Below, in pieces: positions 52,145-60,197 of a stretch of DNA of 64,000 nt. The position numbers were made by a program, and so were the translations under genes. Source of the stretch: Bacteroidota bacterium. Its GTDB lineage: Bacteria; Bacteroidota; Bacteroidia; Chitinophagales; Chitinophagaceae. A model generated the notes under the pieces. That model was given only the letters and a program-made list of their open reading frames with translations. It was not told where the DNA came from and did not search any database. Numbering within the stretch: position 1 is the first letter of the stretch; every line of letters starts with the position of its first letter. The stretch is from the NCBI GenBank assembly GCA_018266555.1, contig JAFEAF010000002.1, positions 152,667 through 216,666 of the forward strand. Reading direction: 5' to 3'.

Positions 52145-54346
52145 CTACTCTCCCGGGTGGTACTCTCTTTCCACATGCTTCATCACATCTTCTTTATAAA
52201 ACAACACATCTTTGAATTGTCCCTTGGTGTACATCAATGCCTGGTCACCGAAATGTTTGGAATGAGGATCTCCGCTTTCCCCGCCTGTCAATAAAGATTT
52301 TGCTTTTATTCTTTTACCAAATTCCACTGCGCAGATAAAACTGTTGCCATGATAGCCATATCTTTTCTTAGTGCCATGAAAGCTGCTGCTGGCAAAAGAA
52401 GGAATCATTCCCCATTGCGAAGAAGCAAACCCATCAGGCAAACTCGGCTGGTTGTCATCGAATGTTTCGTTGATATTTCCCGTTAATCGTTGATATCGGT
52501 TGATCTCACCCCATGGCGTTTGCCAGTTTCCAAACTTAGCTTGTAATTCATTAATAGTTGCCAGGAACGGCGTTATCAATTCGTCAGGAGTGGCGGTGGC
52601 GGCGAATAAACTTGTTTTGTCCACGAAGTCTGCCATTTCTTTGTTTTCCACTTTTATTTTATAAATGGAGGTTAGTATTTTTTCTCCCCATGTTATTGCA
52701 AGGGTTGTTGCAATGGAGTTTTCGCCGCAGCGATAATCCCATTTTTTTAAAATATCAATTGGCTCTTTTAGGGATGTATGTGTTATATCGTTGGGGTTAC
52801 CGCTATTTTCAAAAGTATGTATCAGCGCAGGGATTAATTTTTCAAATGCTGCAAGATAATTGTCATATCCTTTTGTAATCACTTTGTCAATAGTATATTG
52901 TTTTTCACCAGGTAAAATTCTTACGGCATTCACCCCCCGAAAATTTTCTCCATCCGGCGCCATGTATGAAGGATAATTTTCTTTTTTCGGACTGTTATCG
53001 CCTGCACAGGTAAAAGGCGTGGAATTACAATTCTGCAACCAACCATTCAGCGGATTAACACTATGAACAATTTGTTCTATACTGTGGTATCCTTTCCATT
53101 CTGTGGCTGAAGTGGTTCCATCCACCGGATTGTTCCAGTCATATTTAGTATCACGAATGGGGATCCTGTCACCATGCCAGTAGGCTATATTTCCTTTATC
53201 ATCCGCATATACGGTGTTGTTAGATATATTTCCTTTCAACTCCAGTGTTTTTTTAAAATCAGCAAGGCTTTTTGCTTTAGTACGTTGCCAGCATTGTATC
53301 AACCCGTTCAAAATACGATTGTCGGCTTTTACACTCAGGTATTGGCCCTTTCTTTTCGCCATCACAGGACCATTGTTTGTAAAAAGAGCGGTGAATGTTT
53401 TTGATTCAACTGCATCTCCGTCTTTATATTTTATTACAATTCTTTTTTCTTTTACCGGTACTTGTTTTCCATTGTATTCATAAGTCCACCCGGTATTTGT
53501 TTTGGTGAGTTTTTCAATATAAGCGTCCCCGGCATCTACAGCGCTGCTGGTATGCATCCATCCGCAATGTTCATTGAAACCCTGGTACACAAAAAACTGT
53601 CCCCAGGTTACAGCGCCATAAGCATTCAGGCCCTGGTTACTTACGATATGTACTTCAGGACGGAAATAAAAAGTGACATGCGGATTGATATATAATATGG
53701 CATTGTGCGATTCCGTAACAGAGGGAGCAAAAGCAAAACCATTGGACCCGGTAAGTTTTTCTTCGTTGTACATTTCATTATTCCCGTTTTCATTTTTAGA
53801 AACAGGAGCACCAGCACCGGAATAAAAATTTCTCAATTCATTGACAGAGACACCGGCAGTGTTAATGGCGCCAATGCTTCCATCTGTCCAGAGCATGGGA
53901 TACCAGGGTTGAAAACGATTCAGTAATGCGGGGTGAGCATCAGGATGTTTGTATAAATAATAATTCATGCCGTCGGCAAAAGCATTGCAGAGTTTTTGTA
54001 ACCACAGTGGTGATTTGTTATAATCATTGATGGCATCGGCAGAATCAATCACCATACGGATCAGCAGATCGTCATACAAAGATGACTTGCCGTTTACCTC
54101 AGCCATTCTTCCCAGCTTTTCAATATAATTCATCTCCATTCTTTTGAAATCATCTTCACATTGTGCATACATCAAACCGAACACTGCGTTGGCATCCGTT
54201 TTTCCATATATATGAGGAATGCCCCAATGGTCACGGATGATGTTTACTTGTTTAGCTTCGTTTTCCCAACGGGTGATTTCTTTTTGGGAAAAATTTTGTG
54301 CAAACAAGTGAGCCGGCACCAGGAGGAAAAAAAATATTTTTTTCAT
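52145..54346 (-). CDS. Penicillin-acylase-type N-terminal-nucleophile hydrolase
   Basis: A 733-residue exported protein (signal MKKIFFFLLVPAHLFAQ). The pattern fits the penicillin/cephalosporin/aculeacin acylase family: an alpha-chain-like start (VNIIRDHWGIPHIYGKTDANAVFGLMYAQCEDDFKRM), the processing site region with a candidate nucleophile Ser in LTGSNGFAFAP where the beta chain would begin, then INPHVTFYFRPEVHIVS and the late VSNN-like segment LKGNISNNTVYADDKGNIAYW. Members hydrolyse acyl amides such as acyl-homoserine lactones, N-acyl amino acids or beta-lactams. It interrupts the His-rich array between paralogues 6 and 7, starting 25 bases after paralogue 6 ends. Substrate not known. Confidence 0.9.
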   Translation of the reverse strand: MKKIFFFLLVPAHLFAQNFSQKEITRWENEAKQVNIIRDHWGIPHIYGKTDANAVFGLMYAQCEDDFKRMEMNYIEKLGRMAEVNGKSSLYDDLLIRMVIDSADAINDYNKSPLWLQKLCNAFADGMNYYLYKHPDAHPALLNRFQPWYPMLWTDGSIGAINTAGVSVNELRNFYSGAGAPVSKNENGNNEMYNEEKLTGSNGFAFAPSVTESHNAILYINPHVTFYFRPEVHIVSNQGLNAYGAVTWGQFFVYQGFNEHCGWMHTSSAVDAGDAYIEKLTKTNTGWTYEYNGKQVPVKEKRIVIKYKDGDAVESKTFTALFTNNGPVMAKRKGQYLSVKADNRILNGLIQCWQRTKAKSLADFKKTLELKGNISNNTVYADDKGNIAYWHGDRIPIRDTKYDWNNPVDGTTSATEWKGYHSIEQIVHSVNPLNGWLQNCNSTPFTCAGDNSPKKENYPSYMAPDGENFRGVNAVRILPGEKQYTIDKVITKGYDNYLAAFEKLIPALIHTFENSGNPNDITHTSLKEPIDILKKWDYRCGENSIATTLAITWGEKILTSIYKIKVENKEMADFVDKTSLFAATATPDELITPFLATINELQAKFGNWQTPWGEINRYQRLTGNINETFDDNQPSLPDGFASSQWGMIPSFASSSFHGTKKRYGYHGNSFICAVEFGKRIKAKSLLTGGESGDPHSKHFGDQALMYTKGQFKDVLFYKEDVMKHVEREYHPGE

Positions 54347-54371
54347 ATACTTTTAAATTTGTAAAAATTAT

Positions 54372-55115
54372 TCACTCAACATGATATTCTTCTTTGATAA
54401 TATCCAAAGTTTTTTGTGCTATTTGTTTTGCTTTCACCAGGCTGATATAAGAAAAACTGTTGGCTGCTTTCAGAAAATGAATCTTGCTGATAAACTTCAG
54501 GATGGTGGCTTTGTCTTTCTTGAGCATTTGCGGATTTCCCGGCGGTAAATTCATGGTAAATTTAGAACTCATCATTTCGTTAAATACCCGTCCATCCAGC
54601 ACTTCTTCCAGCCATTGTACGTATTCACGAACATAATCTTCTTCCCGGCTCCTGATATTATCAACAAACCGGATTTTCCGGTCATAATCCATCATGGCAT
54701 TGGAAACGTCTTGTTTTTTTATCAGCCTTAGGTTTCCGCCGTTTTTTAATTGCTGAATGGTGCGGTCATTACTGAAAAAAGGAAATGTGAGTGTCAGCAT
54801 TCTTGCATAATAGTATAACTTTTTACCATACTGATCCGGGTCGGGAGTATTAAGAATCTGTGTCAGAGAATCCATGATATTGTTTCGGTACCTGTTATAA
54901 TTAATAAGGCTGTCCAGTTGGTACATATCATCGTGCATATCTTCTGTATAGGAACGGACATATTGCATTTCTTTTTTGTGATCTACAACATGCTCCCGCA
55001 TATTCTCTACTAAAAAGCCAAGTGTTACTGCAAGGAACAACATAAAAAATTCCCAAAAATAGTGATGCCATTTTTTGTGGCTGTGAGGTTCGTGATGGTG
55101 GTGATGTACTTCCAT
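54372..55115 (-). CDS. His-rich single-TM paralogue 6
   Basis: A 247-residue member. It opens MEVHHHHHEPHSHKKWHHYF, the same N-terminus as paralogues 2 and 5, with the membrane segment FFMLFLAVTLGFLVENMREH, the charged helix HKKEMQYVRSYTEDMHDDMY, the central motif IQQLKNGGNLRLIKKQDVSN and the end IIKEEYHVE. A near-identical 104-base spacer precedes it (55116-55219). The acylase gene follows 25 bases downstream, probably on the same transcript. The His cluster could bind metal ions; nothing in the rest suggests catalysis. Confidence 0.87.
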   Translation of the reverse strand: MEVHHHHHEPHSHKKWHHYFWEFFMLFLAVTLGFLVENMREHVVDHKKEMQYVRSYTEDMHDDMYQLDSLINYNRYRNNIMDSLTQILNTPDPDQYGKKLYYYARMLTLTFPFFSNDRTIQQLKNGGNLRLIKKQDVSNAMMDYDRKIRFVDNIRSREEDYVREYVQWLEEVLDGRVFNEMMSSKFTMNLPPGNPQMLKKDKATILKFISKIHFLKAANSFSYISLVKAKQIAQKTLDIIKEEYHVE

Positions 55116-55219
55116 GTGGTATAGTTTAGAATTCAGAGTTTAGGGTTATGAATAGCAATTGATATATTGTAAAAATATTCTGAATTCATAATTCTTAATT
55201 CTAAACTCATATTTCATTC
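55116..55219. repeat. Array spacer repeat, copy d (before paralogue 6)
   Basis: A 104-base spacer. An outer arm with AGTTTAGAATT near one end and its complement AATTCTAAACT near the other, and an inner ATGAAT/ATTCAT pair, make an imperfect inverted repeat. Nearly the same sequence is found at 55991-56100, 56854-56957 and 58558-58661. Confidence 0.85.
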
Positions 55220-55990
55220 TCATTCCAGGTGATATTCTTTCTTAATCAATTCAATTAACCTAGTTGCCTTGTTTGCCAGGGATGACATAACTTTTAATTC
55301 GTTCTGATAAAGAGTCATGAGGAAATTGGCATTCATACACAGCTCATTTATGAGTGTTTTATCTTCTGTTATCAAGGGTGTCGGTTTTTGAGGTTTTGTT
55401 ACGAACTCTCCAAACCCCTTTTCTCCTCTCATATTTGACAAGTCAATCATATTCCTTAAAGTAAGAGCATCAAAAACCCGGCTCATGCTTACTCGGAAAT
55501 CCCGAAGAGTTTCTGTGATATTAGCATCAACAGTTAACACCTGCTGCTGTCGCATATCATATTGCAGAATACTGTCAGCAATAAATTCTTTTCTGATCAG
55601 CCGAAGTGATCCTGAATTTTTAAGTTGCGTAACGGTAGCATTGGAATATTGATACGTTTTTAAAATAGCCAAAATTCTTGCATAATAATATATCTCGCTT
55701 AAGTAAGTGCTTTTTTCTGCACTATTAACTAGAAAAACAAGCGAATCGGCATATATAACGGCTCTTTTTTGAAAAGCATTTCTATCGGCTATCGTTGCTG
55801 TATCACGGGAAAGGTCCTGTATCAGATTTTCCATATATCTTTTTTCCCGTTGATGTTCCACCTGGTGCTCCCTGAAATTCTCTGCTAAAAACCCACAGAA
55901 CACCGCAAGGAATAACATTAAAAATTCCCAGAAGTAATGATGCCATTTCTTGTGGCTGTGAGGTTCGTGATGGTGGTGATGTACTTCCAT
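55220..55990 (-). CDS. His-rich single-TM paralogue 5
   Basis: A 256-residue member. N-terminus MEVHHHHHEPHSHKKWHHYF, membrane segment FLMLFLAVFCGFLAENFREH, charged helix HQREKRYMENLIQDLSRDTA, central motif VTQLKNSGSLRLIRKEFIAD, end LIELIKKEYHLE. The first about 40 codons are nearly identical at DNA level to paralogues 2 and 6, whereas the middle differs greatly. Spacers on both sides are copies of the inverted-repeat block. Topology is uncertain since basic residues flank the membrane segment on both sides. Confidence 0.88.
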   Translation of the reverse strand: MEVHHHHHEPHSHKKWHHYFWEFLMLFLAVFCGFLAENFREHQVEHQREKRYMENLIQDLSRDTATIADRNAFQKRAVIYADSLVFLVNSAEKSTYLSEIYYYARILAILKTYQYSNATVTQLKNSGSLRLIRKEFIADSILQYDMRQQQVLTVDANITETLRDFRVSMSRVFDALTLRNMIDLSNMRGEKGFGEFVTKPQKPTPLITEDKTLINELCMNANFLMTLYQNELKVMSSLANKATRLIELIKKEYHLE

Positions 55991-56100
55991 GTGGTATAGT
56001 TTAGAATTCAGAGTTTAGAGTTATGAATAGCAATTGATATATTGTAAAAATATTCTGAATTCATAATTCTTAATTCTAAACTCATAATTCATAATTTTTC
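55991..56100. repeat. Array spacer repeat, copy c (before paralogue 5)
   Basis: 110 bases, near-identical to copy d, with an additional AT-rich 6-base stretch (TAATTTT-like) at the side of paralogue 4. Same outer AGTTTAGAATT/AATTCTAAACT arms. Confidence 0.85.
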
Positions 56101-56853
56101 TCATTCCAGGTGATATTCTTTTTTCAGAAATTGTATGATTCCGGGAATTCTGTTTTGTAAACTTGTCAACTGACGTATATAGTTAATAATAACATCCTTC
56201 CTGAACTTTGCAAGATTTGCATACTCTTTTATTAATTTTATATCATCGGTAAGCAGGTTGAATTTTTTAGTGGATCGTAATATGTTTCTATAGTCTGAAT
56301 TACTGTTATAATCAGTAACGTTTTCGCCATCAAATATTTTTACGGATACATCAAGCAGTTTTTTGCCAGAAAAATCCACTCCCTCGCCCTGGTCATCAAC
56401 TCTCTCGGTGATAATATCATATTTAATAATGCTGTCTGCTACTGCTCTATTCCTGATCAACCGAAGGCCTCCGGAATTTTTCAATTGCAGAATTGTTCCC
56501 CTGGAAAAACGCATTTTGAGGTTTACAAGAGTATATGTTTCTTTAAAATAATATAAAGTTCTCAGGGTGCTATCGGTAAAAGGTTTACGGTAAATGTTAT
56601 GTAGAAGACTGTCAAATCCTGATACCTGTTGTTTGATATATTTAATGACGAATCTCATCGCCGTGCTATCCGTCTTTAGATCTTCAATCATTGATTCAAC
56701 ATATTGTTTTTCTCGGCTGTGTTCTACAATATGCTCTCGTTGATTTTCTGCTAAAAATCCACAGAACACAGCAAGGAATAACATGAGAAATTCCCAGAAA
56801 TAAGATTTCCAGCTTTTCTTTCCGTGTGTATGTGAGTGAGCATGTACTTCCAT
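56101..56853 (-). CDS. His-rich single-TM paralogue 4
   Basis: A 250-residue member. N-terminus MEVHAHSHTHGKKSWKSYFW (alternating His rather than a run), membrane segment FLMLFLAVFCGFLAENQREH, charged helix HSREKQYVESMIEDLKTDST, central motif ILQLKNSGGLRLIRNRAVAD, end IIQFLKKEYHLE. It shares the HGKKSW start with paralogue 7, so the N-terminal types alternate along the array. Spacer copies lie on both sides. Confidence 0.88.
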   Translation of the reverse strand: MEVHAHSHTHGKKSWKSYFWEFLMLFLAVFCGFLAENQREHIVEHSREKQYVESMIEDLKTDSTAMRFVIKYIKQQVSGFDSLLHNIYRKPFTDSTLRTLYYFKETYTLVNLKMRFSRGTILQLKNSGGLRLIRNRAVADSIIKYDIITERVDDQGEGVDFSGKKLLDVSVKIFDGENVTDYNSNSDYRNILRSTKKFNLLTDDIKLIKEYANLAKFRKDVIINYIRQLTSLQNRIPGIIQFLKKEYHLE

Positions 56854-56957
56854 GTGGTATAGTTTAGAATTCAGAGTTTAGAGTTATGAATAGCAATTGA
56901 TATATTGTAAAATTATTCTGAATTCATAATTCTTAATTCTAAACTCATAATTCATTT
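56854..56957. repeat. Array spacer repeat, copy b (before paralogue 4)
   Basis: 104 bases, near-identical to the other copies, with AGTTTAGAATT and AATTCTAAACT arms and a central CAATTGATATATTG dyad. Confidence 0.85.
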
Positions 56958-57686
56958 TCATTCCAGGTGATATACTTTTTGTAAAAGAACTATTAAATGC
57001 TCTGCTAAAATTTTTTGATTCATGAGCTTATTCAGGTAATTCCGAGAAGCACCCATGTCTGTACCCAAACGATTAGAATAATCAATAATTTTATCAGGAT
57101 CCTTTGAGCGTAATACGGAAGATTTCCCGGGATGTGCTATGGAATACCCGTCAATAAGACCAGATACACTGAGATTGGATTCATGCGAATAGGATTCGGC
57201 TATATTACCCTGTTTTTCGCAAAGTGCTGCCATACGGTAATATTCTCCAATACTGTCTGAGGCGGCCTGTTTGCGTATCAGCCTCAGGCTTCCTGAGTTT
57301 TTAAGCTGGGTAATCGTATTATCAACAAAATTCAATTCTATGAAATGAACGGCATACGTACTCAAAAGATGAACAAATTCATTTTCATACTGAGGGCCGG
57401 TTTTGTCGGCTCTCATTTGATACAACAGGTTTTGTAATGAATCTTTTCCCATTAGTAAATTCCTGTTGATAGAAACATTACGTGTAATGTTTGCTGTGTC
57501 TGCTTTTAAATCCTGTATTAATGATCTTATAAACTGTTTTTCCCTTTGTTTTTCAACCTGGTGCTCTCTGAAATTTTCCGCCAAAAAACCGCAAAACACG
57601 GCAAGGAACAACATAAAAAATTCAAAAAAATAATGTTTCCATCCGTGCTCGGGGGTTTTGTGTAAGTCGTGTCCGTGGGCTTCCAT
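56958..57686 (-). CDS. His-rich single-TM paralogue 3
   Basis: A 242-residue member with a variant start, MEAHGHDLHKTPEHGWKHYF. Membrane segment FFMLFLAVFCGFLAENFREH, charged helix KQREKQFIRSLIQDLKADTA, central motif ITQLKNSGSLRLIRKQAASD, end LLQKVYHLE. The spacer to paralogue 2 (57687-57759) lacks the repeat block, while the one after it (56854-56957) has it. Function unknown. Confidence 0.88.
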   Translation of the reverse strand: MEAHGHDLHKTPEHGWKHYFFEFFMLFLAVFCGFLAENFREHQVEKQREKQFIRSLIQDLKADTANITRNVSINRNLLMGKDSLQNLLYQMRADKTGPQYENEFVHLLSTYAVHFIELNFVDNTITQLKNSGSLRLIRKQAASDSIGEYYRMAALCEKQGNIAESYSHESNLSVSGLIDGYSIAHPGKSSVLRSKDPDKIIDYSNRLGTDMGASRNYLNKLMNQKILAEHLIVLLQKVYHLE

Positions 57687-57759
57687 GATTTAAAATTTAG
57701 TTACCTGTTTTTCTTGTTGCATGTAAATGTATGCCTGCTCCCATAGCATTGTTTTGTAT

Positions 57760-58557
57760 TTATTTCAAATTGTAATTCTGCCTGAGCATCTGCAAAAGTT
57801 TTTGATTAACTATTACATAATTATTCATCTGCAGGGTACGGGTTGATACCACCATCTGTTTATAAAAGGATATTATATTCATTGCTTCACTTCTGTCAAA
57901 AGAAGAGACATTTAATATAGTCGCAGGAATGATAGTACTGCCTTTGCGGTATTGATTGATTAGGTCAATGGCTGTCAGGTTCTCGGCCTCGTCCCGCTTT
58001 CTTACTTCATTTATCCAGTTAAAATCATAATATTTCAGATCAAATAGCTTTATGGGGTTTGCAAAAAACTGGTATTCCTGGTCGTTTCTGTAACGGAGAT
58101 TGTTGATGCTAACGTCAATATCACCAAATAACTTTTGCAAAGCTGTACTTTTAAAATAACGGAGCGACCCGGAACTTTTTAGCTGGCTCAGTATTCCGTC
58201 TTTTGGTTCAAAGGCGTAGGTATTTACCAGGTACATTACAGTAGTATATGCGGGATAAAATTCTTTTGGCAAAACCGTCAAAGAACTGTCTTTAAAATAA
58301 TTCCTCAGGTAATCCATATCTTTTTCTTTATCCAGCCTCAGGTTTATCTTATTGGCTATAGTAATTGAGTCAGCCAGTAATTCATCATATAATTCTCCGG
58401 CAAACTGTTTTTCACGCAGATGTTCTAACTGGTATTCTCTATAGTTTTCCGCCAAAAATCCACAGAACACGGCAAGGAACAACATTAAAAATTCCCAGAG
58501 ATAATGATGCCATTTCTTGTGACTGTGAGGTTCGTGATGGTGATGATGTACTTCCAT
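57760..58557 (-). CDS. His-rich single-TM paralogue 2
   Basis: A 265-residue member, the longest in the array. N-terminus MEVHHHHHEPHSHKKWHHYL, membrane segment FLMLFLAVFCGFLAENYREY, charged helix HLREKQFAGELYDELLADSI, central motif LSQLKSSGSLRYFKSTALQK, end LLQMLRQNYNLK. The core motif and C-terminus have drifted more than in paralogues 3-5, yet the N-terminal DNA is nearly identical to paralogues 5 and 6, a mismatch of divergence that suggests recombination. Confidence 0.86.
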   Translation of the reverse strand: MEVHHHHHEPHSHKKWHHYLWEFLMLFLAVFCGFLAENYREYQLEHLREKQFAGELYDELLADSITIANKINLRLDKEKDMDYLRNYFKDSSLTVLPKEFYPAYTTVMYLVNTYAFEPKDGILSQLKSSGSLRYFKSTALQKLFGDIDVSINNLRYRNDQEYQFFANPIKLFDLKYYDFNWINEVRKRDEAENLTAIDLINQYRKGSTIIPATILNVSSFDRSEAMNIISFYKQMVVSTRTLQMNNYVIVNQKLLQMLRQNYNLK

Positions 58558-58661
58558 GTGATATAGTTTGGAATTCAGAGTTTAGAGTTATGAATAGCAA
58601 TTGATATATTGTAAAATTATTCTGAATTCATAATTCTTAATTCTAAACTCATAATTCATTT
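58558..58661. repeat. Array spacer repeat, copy a (before paralogue 2)
   Basis: 104 bases, same block as the other three with a few substitutions (for example AGTTTGGAATT in place of AGTTTAGAATT). A degenerate relative occupies part of 59406-59480 before paralogue 1. Confidence 0.82.
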
Positions 58662-59405
58662 TCATTCCAGGTGATATTCTTTCTCAAGATAACCTATGAT
58701 TTCTTTTCCTTTTTCACGAAGTTGTTTTGCATAAGCCATGATTCCCCTTGCCGAGCCATTCATATAAACCGCAAATACAGAAAGCTGTTTTAATAAAGCC
58801 GGATCATAAGTTTGTAGTGCCGGGTTCTTATCGGTACGAAGGATAGCGCCGTCTTTTGTTTCCATGCTGATAAATACCGACGGTTCAAATATCCGGGAAG
58901 CAAAAGTTTTATATTGATCAAATTCCCTGAAAAAAATTTCTTCTACTTGCCGGAGCAAAGGGATGTTTTCATAATAGCTCATGATCTTATTGGACGTTTC
59001 AATATTGCTGATGAGCCGGAAATTGCCCGAGTTTTTTAATTGCTCATACGTTCTTGTATTTACAGTGAGCGTAGCTAAGCGGGGCGAAATTCTTGCCCAA
59101 TAATATAGTAGTCCCTCGTTGCCGTGTATTTTTGAAGGATTGTCTAATAAGGTGATCATGCTATCCATCATGGCTGTTCTGTTTTCCTGTGCAAGGATTT
59201 CGGCTGTGATGGTGCTTTCGTCATTTTTCAGGTCTGCAATCAATGAATGTATATATTGTTTTTCCCTTTTCTTTTCAATAAAATGTTCCCTCATATTTTC
59301 GACCAAAAACCCCAGCGTAACGGCGAGAAACAACATAAAAAATTCCCAGAAATAGTGATGCCATTTTTTGTGTTCGGCTGAGGAATGGTGATGATGTACT
59401 TCCAT
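58662..59405 (-). CDS. His-rich single-TM paralogue 1 (first of the array)
   Basis: A 247-residue member and the first in transcription order. N-terminus MEVHHHHSSAEHKKWHHYFW, membrane segment FFMLFLAVTLGFLVENMREH, charged helix KKREKQYIHSLIADLKNDES, central motif YEQLKNSGNFRLISNIETSN, end IIGYLEKEYHLE. Conserved acidic residues flank or sit in the membrane segment (WEF and VEN), which is unusual. The general layout (short N-terminus, one membrane helix, coiled helix, LKNSG...LI motif) recalls DUF6090-type Bacteroidota membrane proteins, but this is a resemblance, not an assignment. The promoter is likely in 59406-59526 or further upstream. Confidence 0.87.
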   Translation of the reverse strand: MEVHHHHSSAEHKKWHHYFWEFFMLFLAVTLGFLVENMREHFIEKKREKQYIHSLIADLKNDESTITAEILAQENRTAMMDSMITLLDNPSKIHGNEGLLYYWARISPRLATLTVNTRTYEQLKNSGNFRLISNIETSNKIMSYYENIPLLRQVEEIFFREFDQYKTFASRIFEPSVFISMETKDGAILRTDKNPALQTYDPALLKQLSVFAVYMNGSARGIMAYAKQLREKGKEIIGYLEKEYHLE

Positions 59406-59526
59406 GTTATTAATTTAGGATTCAGAATTATGAATTGGAGTTTGATGTATTGAGGAGTCATTTTTAATTCATCATTCATAATTTTTTATTGATTTCACAG
59501 GATTCTCATAAAACATTCAAATTAGT

Positions 59527-59625
59527 TTAGTCCTTTTTCAGGTAGTGATAGAGGAATGCACAAAGAAAACCCACAATGATATAAATAATCAACCGTATAA
59601 TTCTTTCTTTCCAGGCCCGGTTCAT
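59527..59625 (-). CDS. 32-residue single-helix membrane peptide (candidate)
   Basis: The frame reads MNRAWKERIIRLIIYIIVGF, continues LCAFLYHYL and ends KKD. It is a basic N-terminus, one hydrophobic helix of about 17 residues and a basic end, as in many bacterial small membrane proteins. ATG 59625 lies 24 bases after the stop of the KOW-like gene and the frame fills the otherwise empty spacer before the His-rich array. No ribosome site is recognisable, as is normal in Bacteroidota. Unsupported by family or homologue here, so moderate confidence only. Confidence 0.45.
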   Translation of the reverse strand: MNRAWKERIIRLIIYIIVGFLCAFLYHYLKKD

Positions 59626-59648
59626 AATTAAATATTTATATAAACCAA

Positions 59649-60194
59649 TTAATCTTCTTTACTTCCTTTCTCTCCTACAAACCAATGTTCTTTATTTTTA
59701 AATAAGACATTAAACGTTGTTAATGATCCGTAAACCCTCGTGATGTACTGCTGTAATGCTACCTTATCTTCATCGCTCAGTGTTTTATGCGCATTGATAT
59801 GTTGTTCCAATACCCGCAAGCGGTCACGAAGCATCACAATTTTATGAAAGAATATATCAATCGGGATTTCTTTTGGTTTTTGAGTTTTATCAGCAGGCTG
59901 CAACAGCATTATGCCGTTTTTCCAGCGGTCACCCAGCGGAACCATTTCGGTAATACCGCCCCAAAGCCGCAATATTTTCAATAACGATTTTTCCACTTCG
60001 CTATGCGTTTCTATTTCTTCCGTTACATTTTCCGGAATGATTTCATCCAATTGCGGATCGGTTTTGTCAATTTCCTTTATCCCGACATTGATAAATGAAA
60101 TGATATACGTGGCATATTTTACACCTGCTATTACGCCGGGGCCATGTTGGGTATGTTGCAGCCTGGTTCCTATACCAAGTTTTGTTTGATCCAT
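59649..60194 (-). CDS. Conserved protein with KOW/Tudor-like N-terminus
   Basis: A 181-residue soluble protein. LGIGTRLQHTQHGPGVIAGVKYATYIISFINVGIKEI resembles a small SH3-like (KOW, Tudor or CarD-type) barrel at residues 5-42. The rest is helical with WGGITEMVPLGDRWKNGIMLLQPADKT and a charged IFFHKIVMLRDRLRVLEQHINAH. It looks conserved rather than random, but no function is known to me. It starts three bases after the serine hydrolase gene ends, so the two are coupled. Confidence 0.75.
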   Translation of the reverse strand: MDQTKLGIGTRLQHTQHGPGVIAGVKYATYIISFINVGIKEIDKTDPQLDEIIPENVTEEIETHSEVEKSLLKILRLWGGITEMVPLGDRWKNGIMLLQPADKTQKPKEIPIDIFFHKIVMLRDRLRVLEQHINAHKTLSDEDKVALQQYITRVYGSLTTFNVLFKNKEHWFVGEKGSKED

Positions 60195-60197
60195 TTT

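Noticed and set aside
55116-58661. Regularly spaced near-identical blocks that might suggest a CRISPR array
   Set aside because: The units are 100 bases long, 850-1700 bases apart and separated by genes; no short repeat-spacer structure or cas gene is present.
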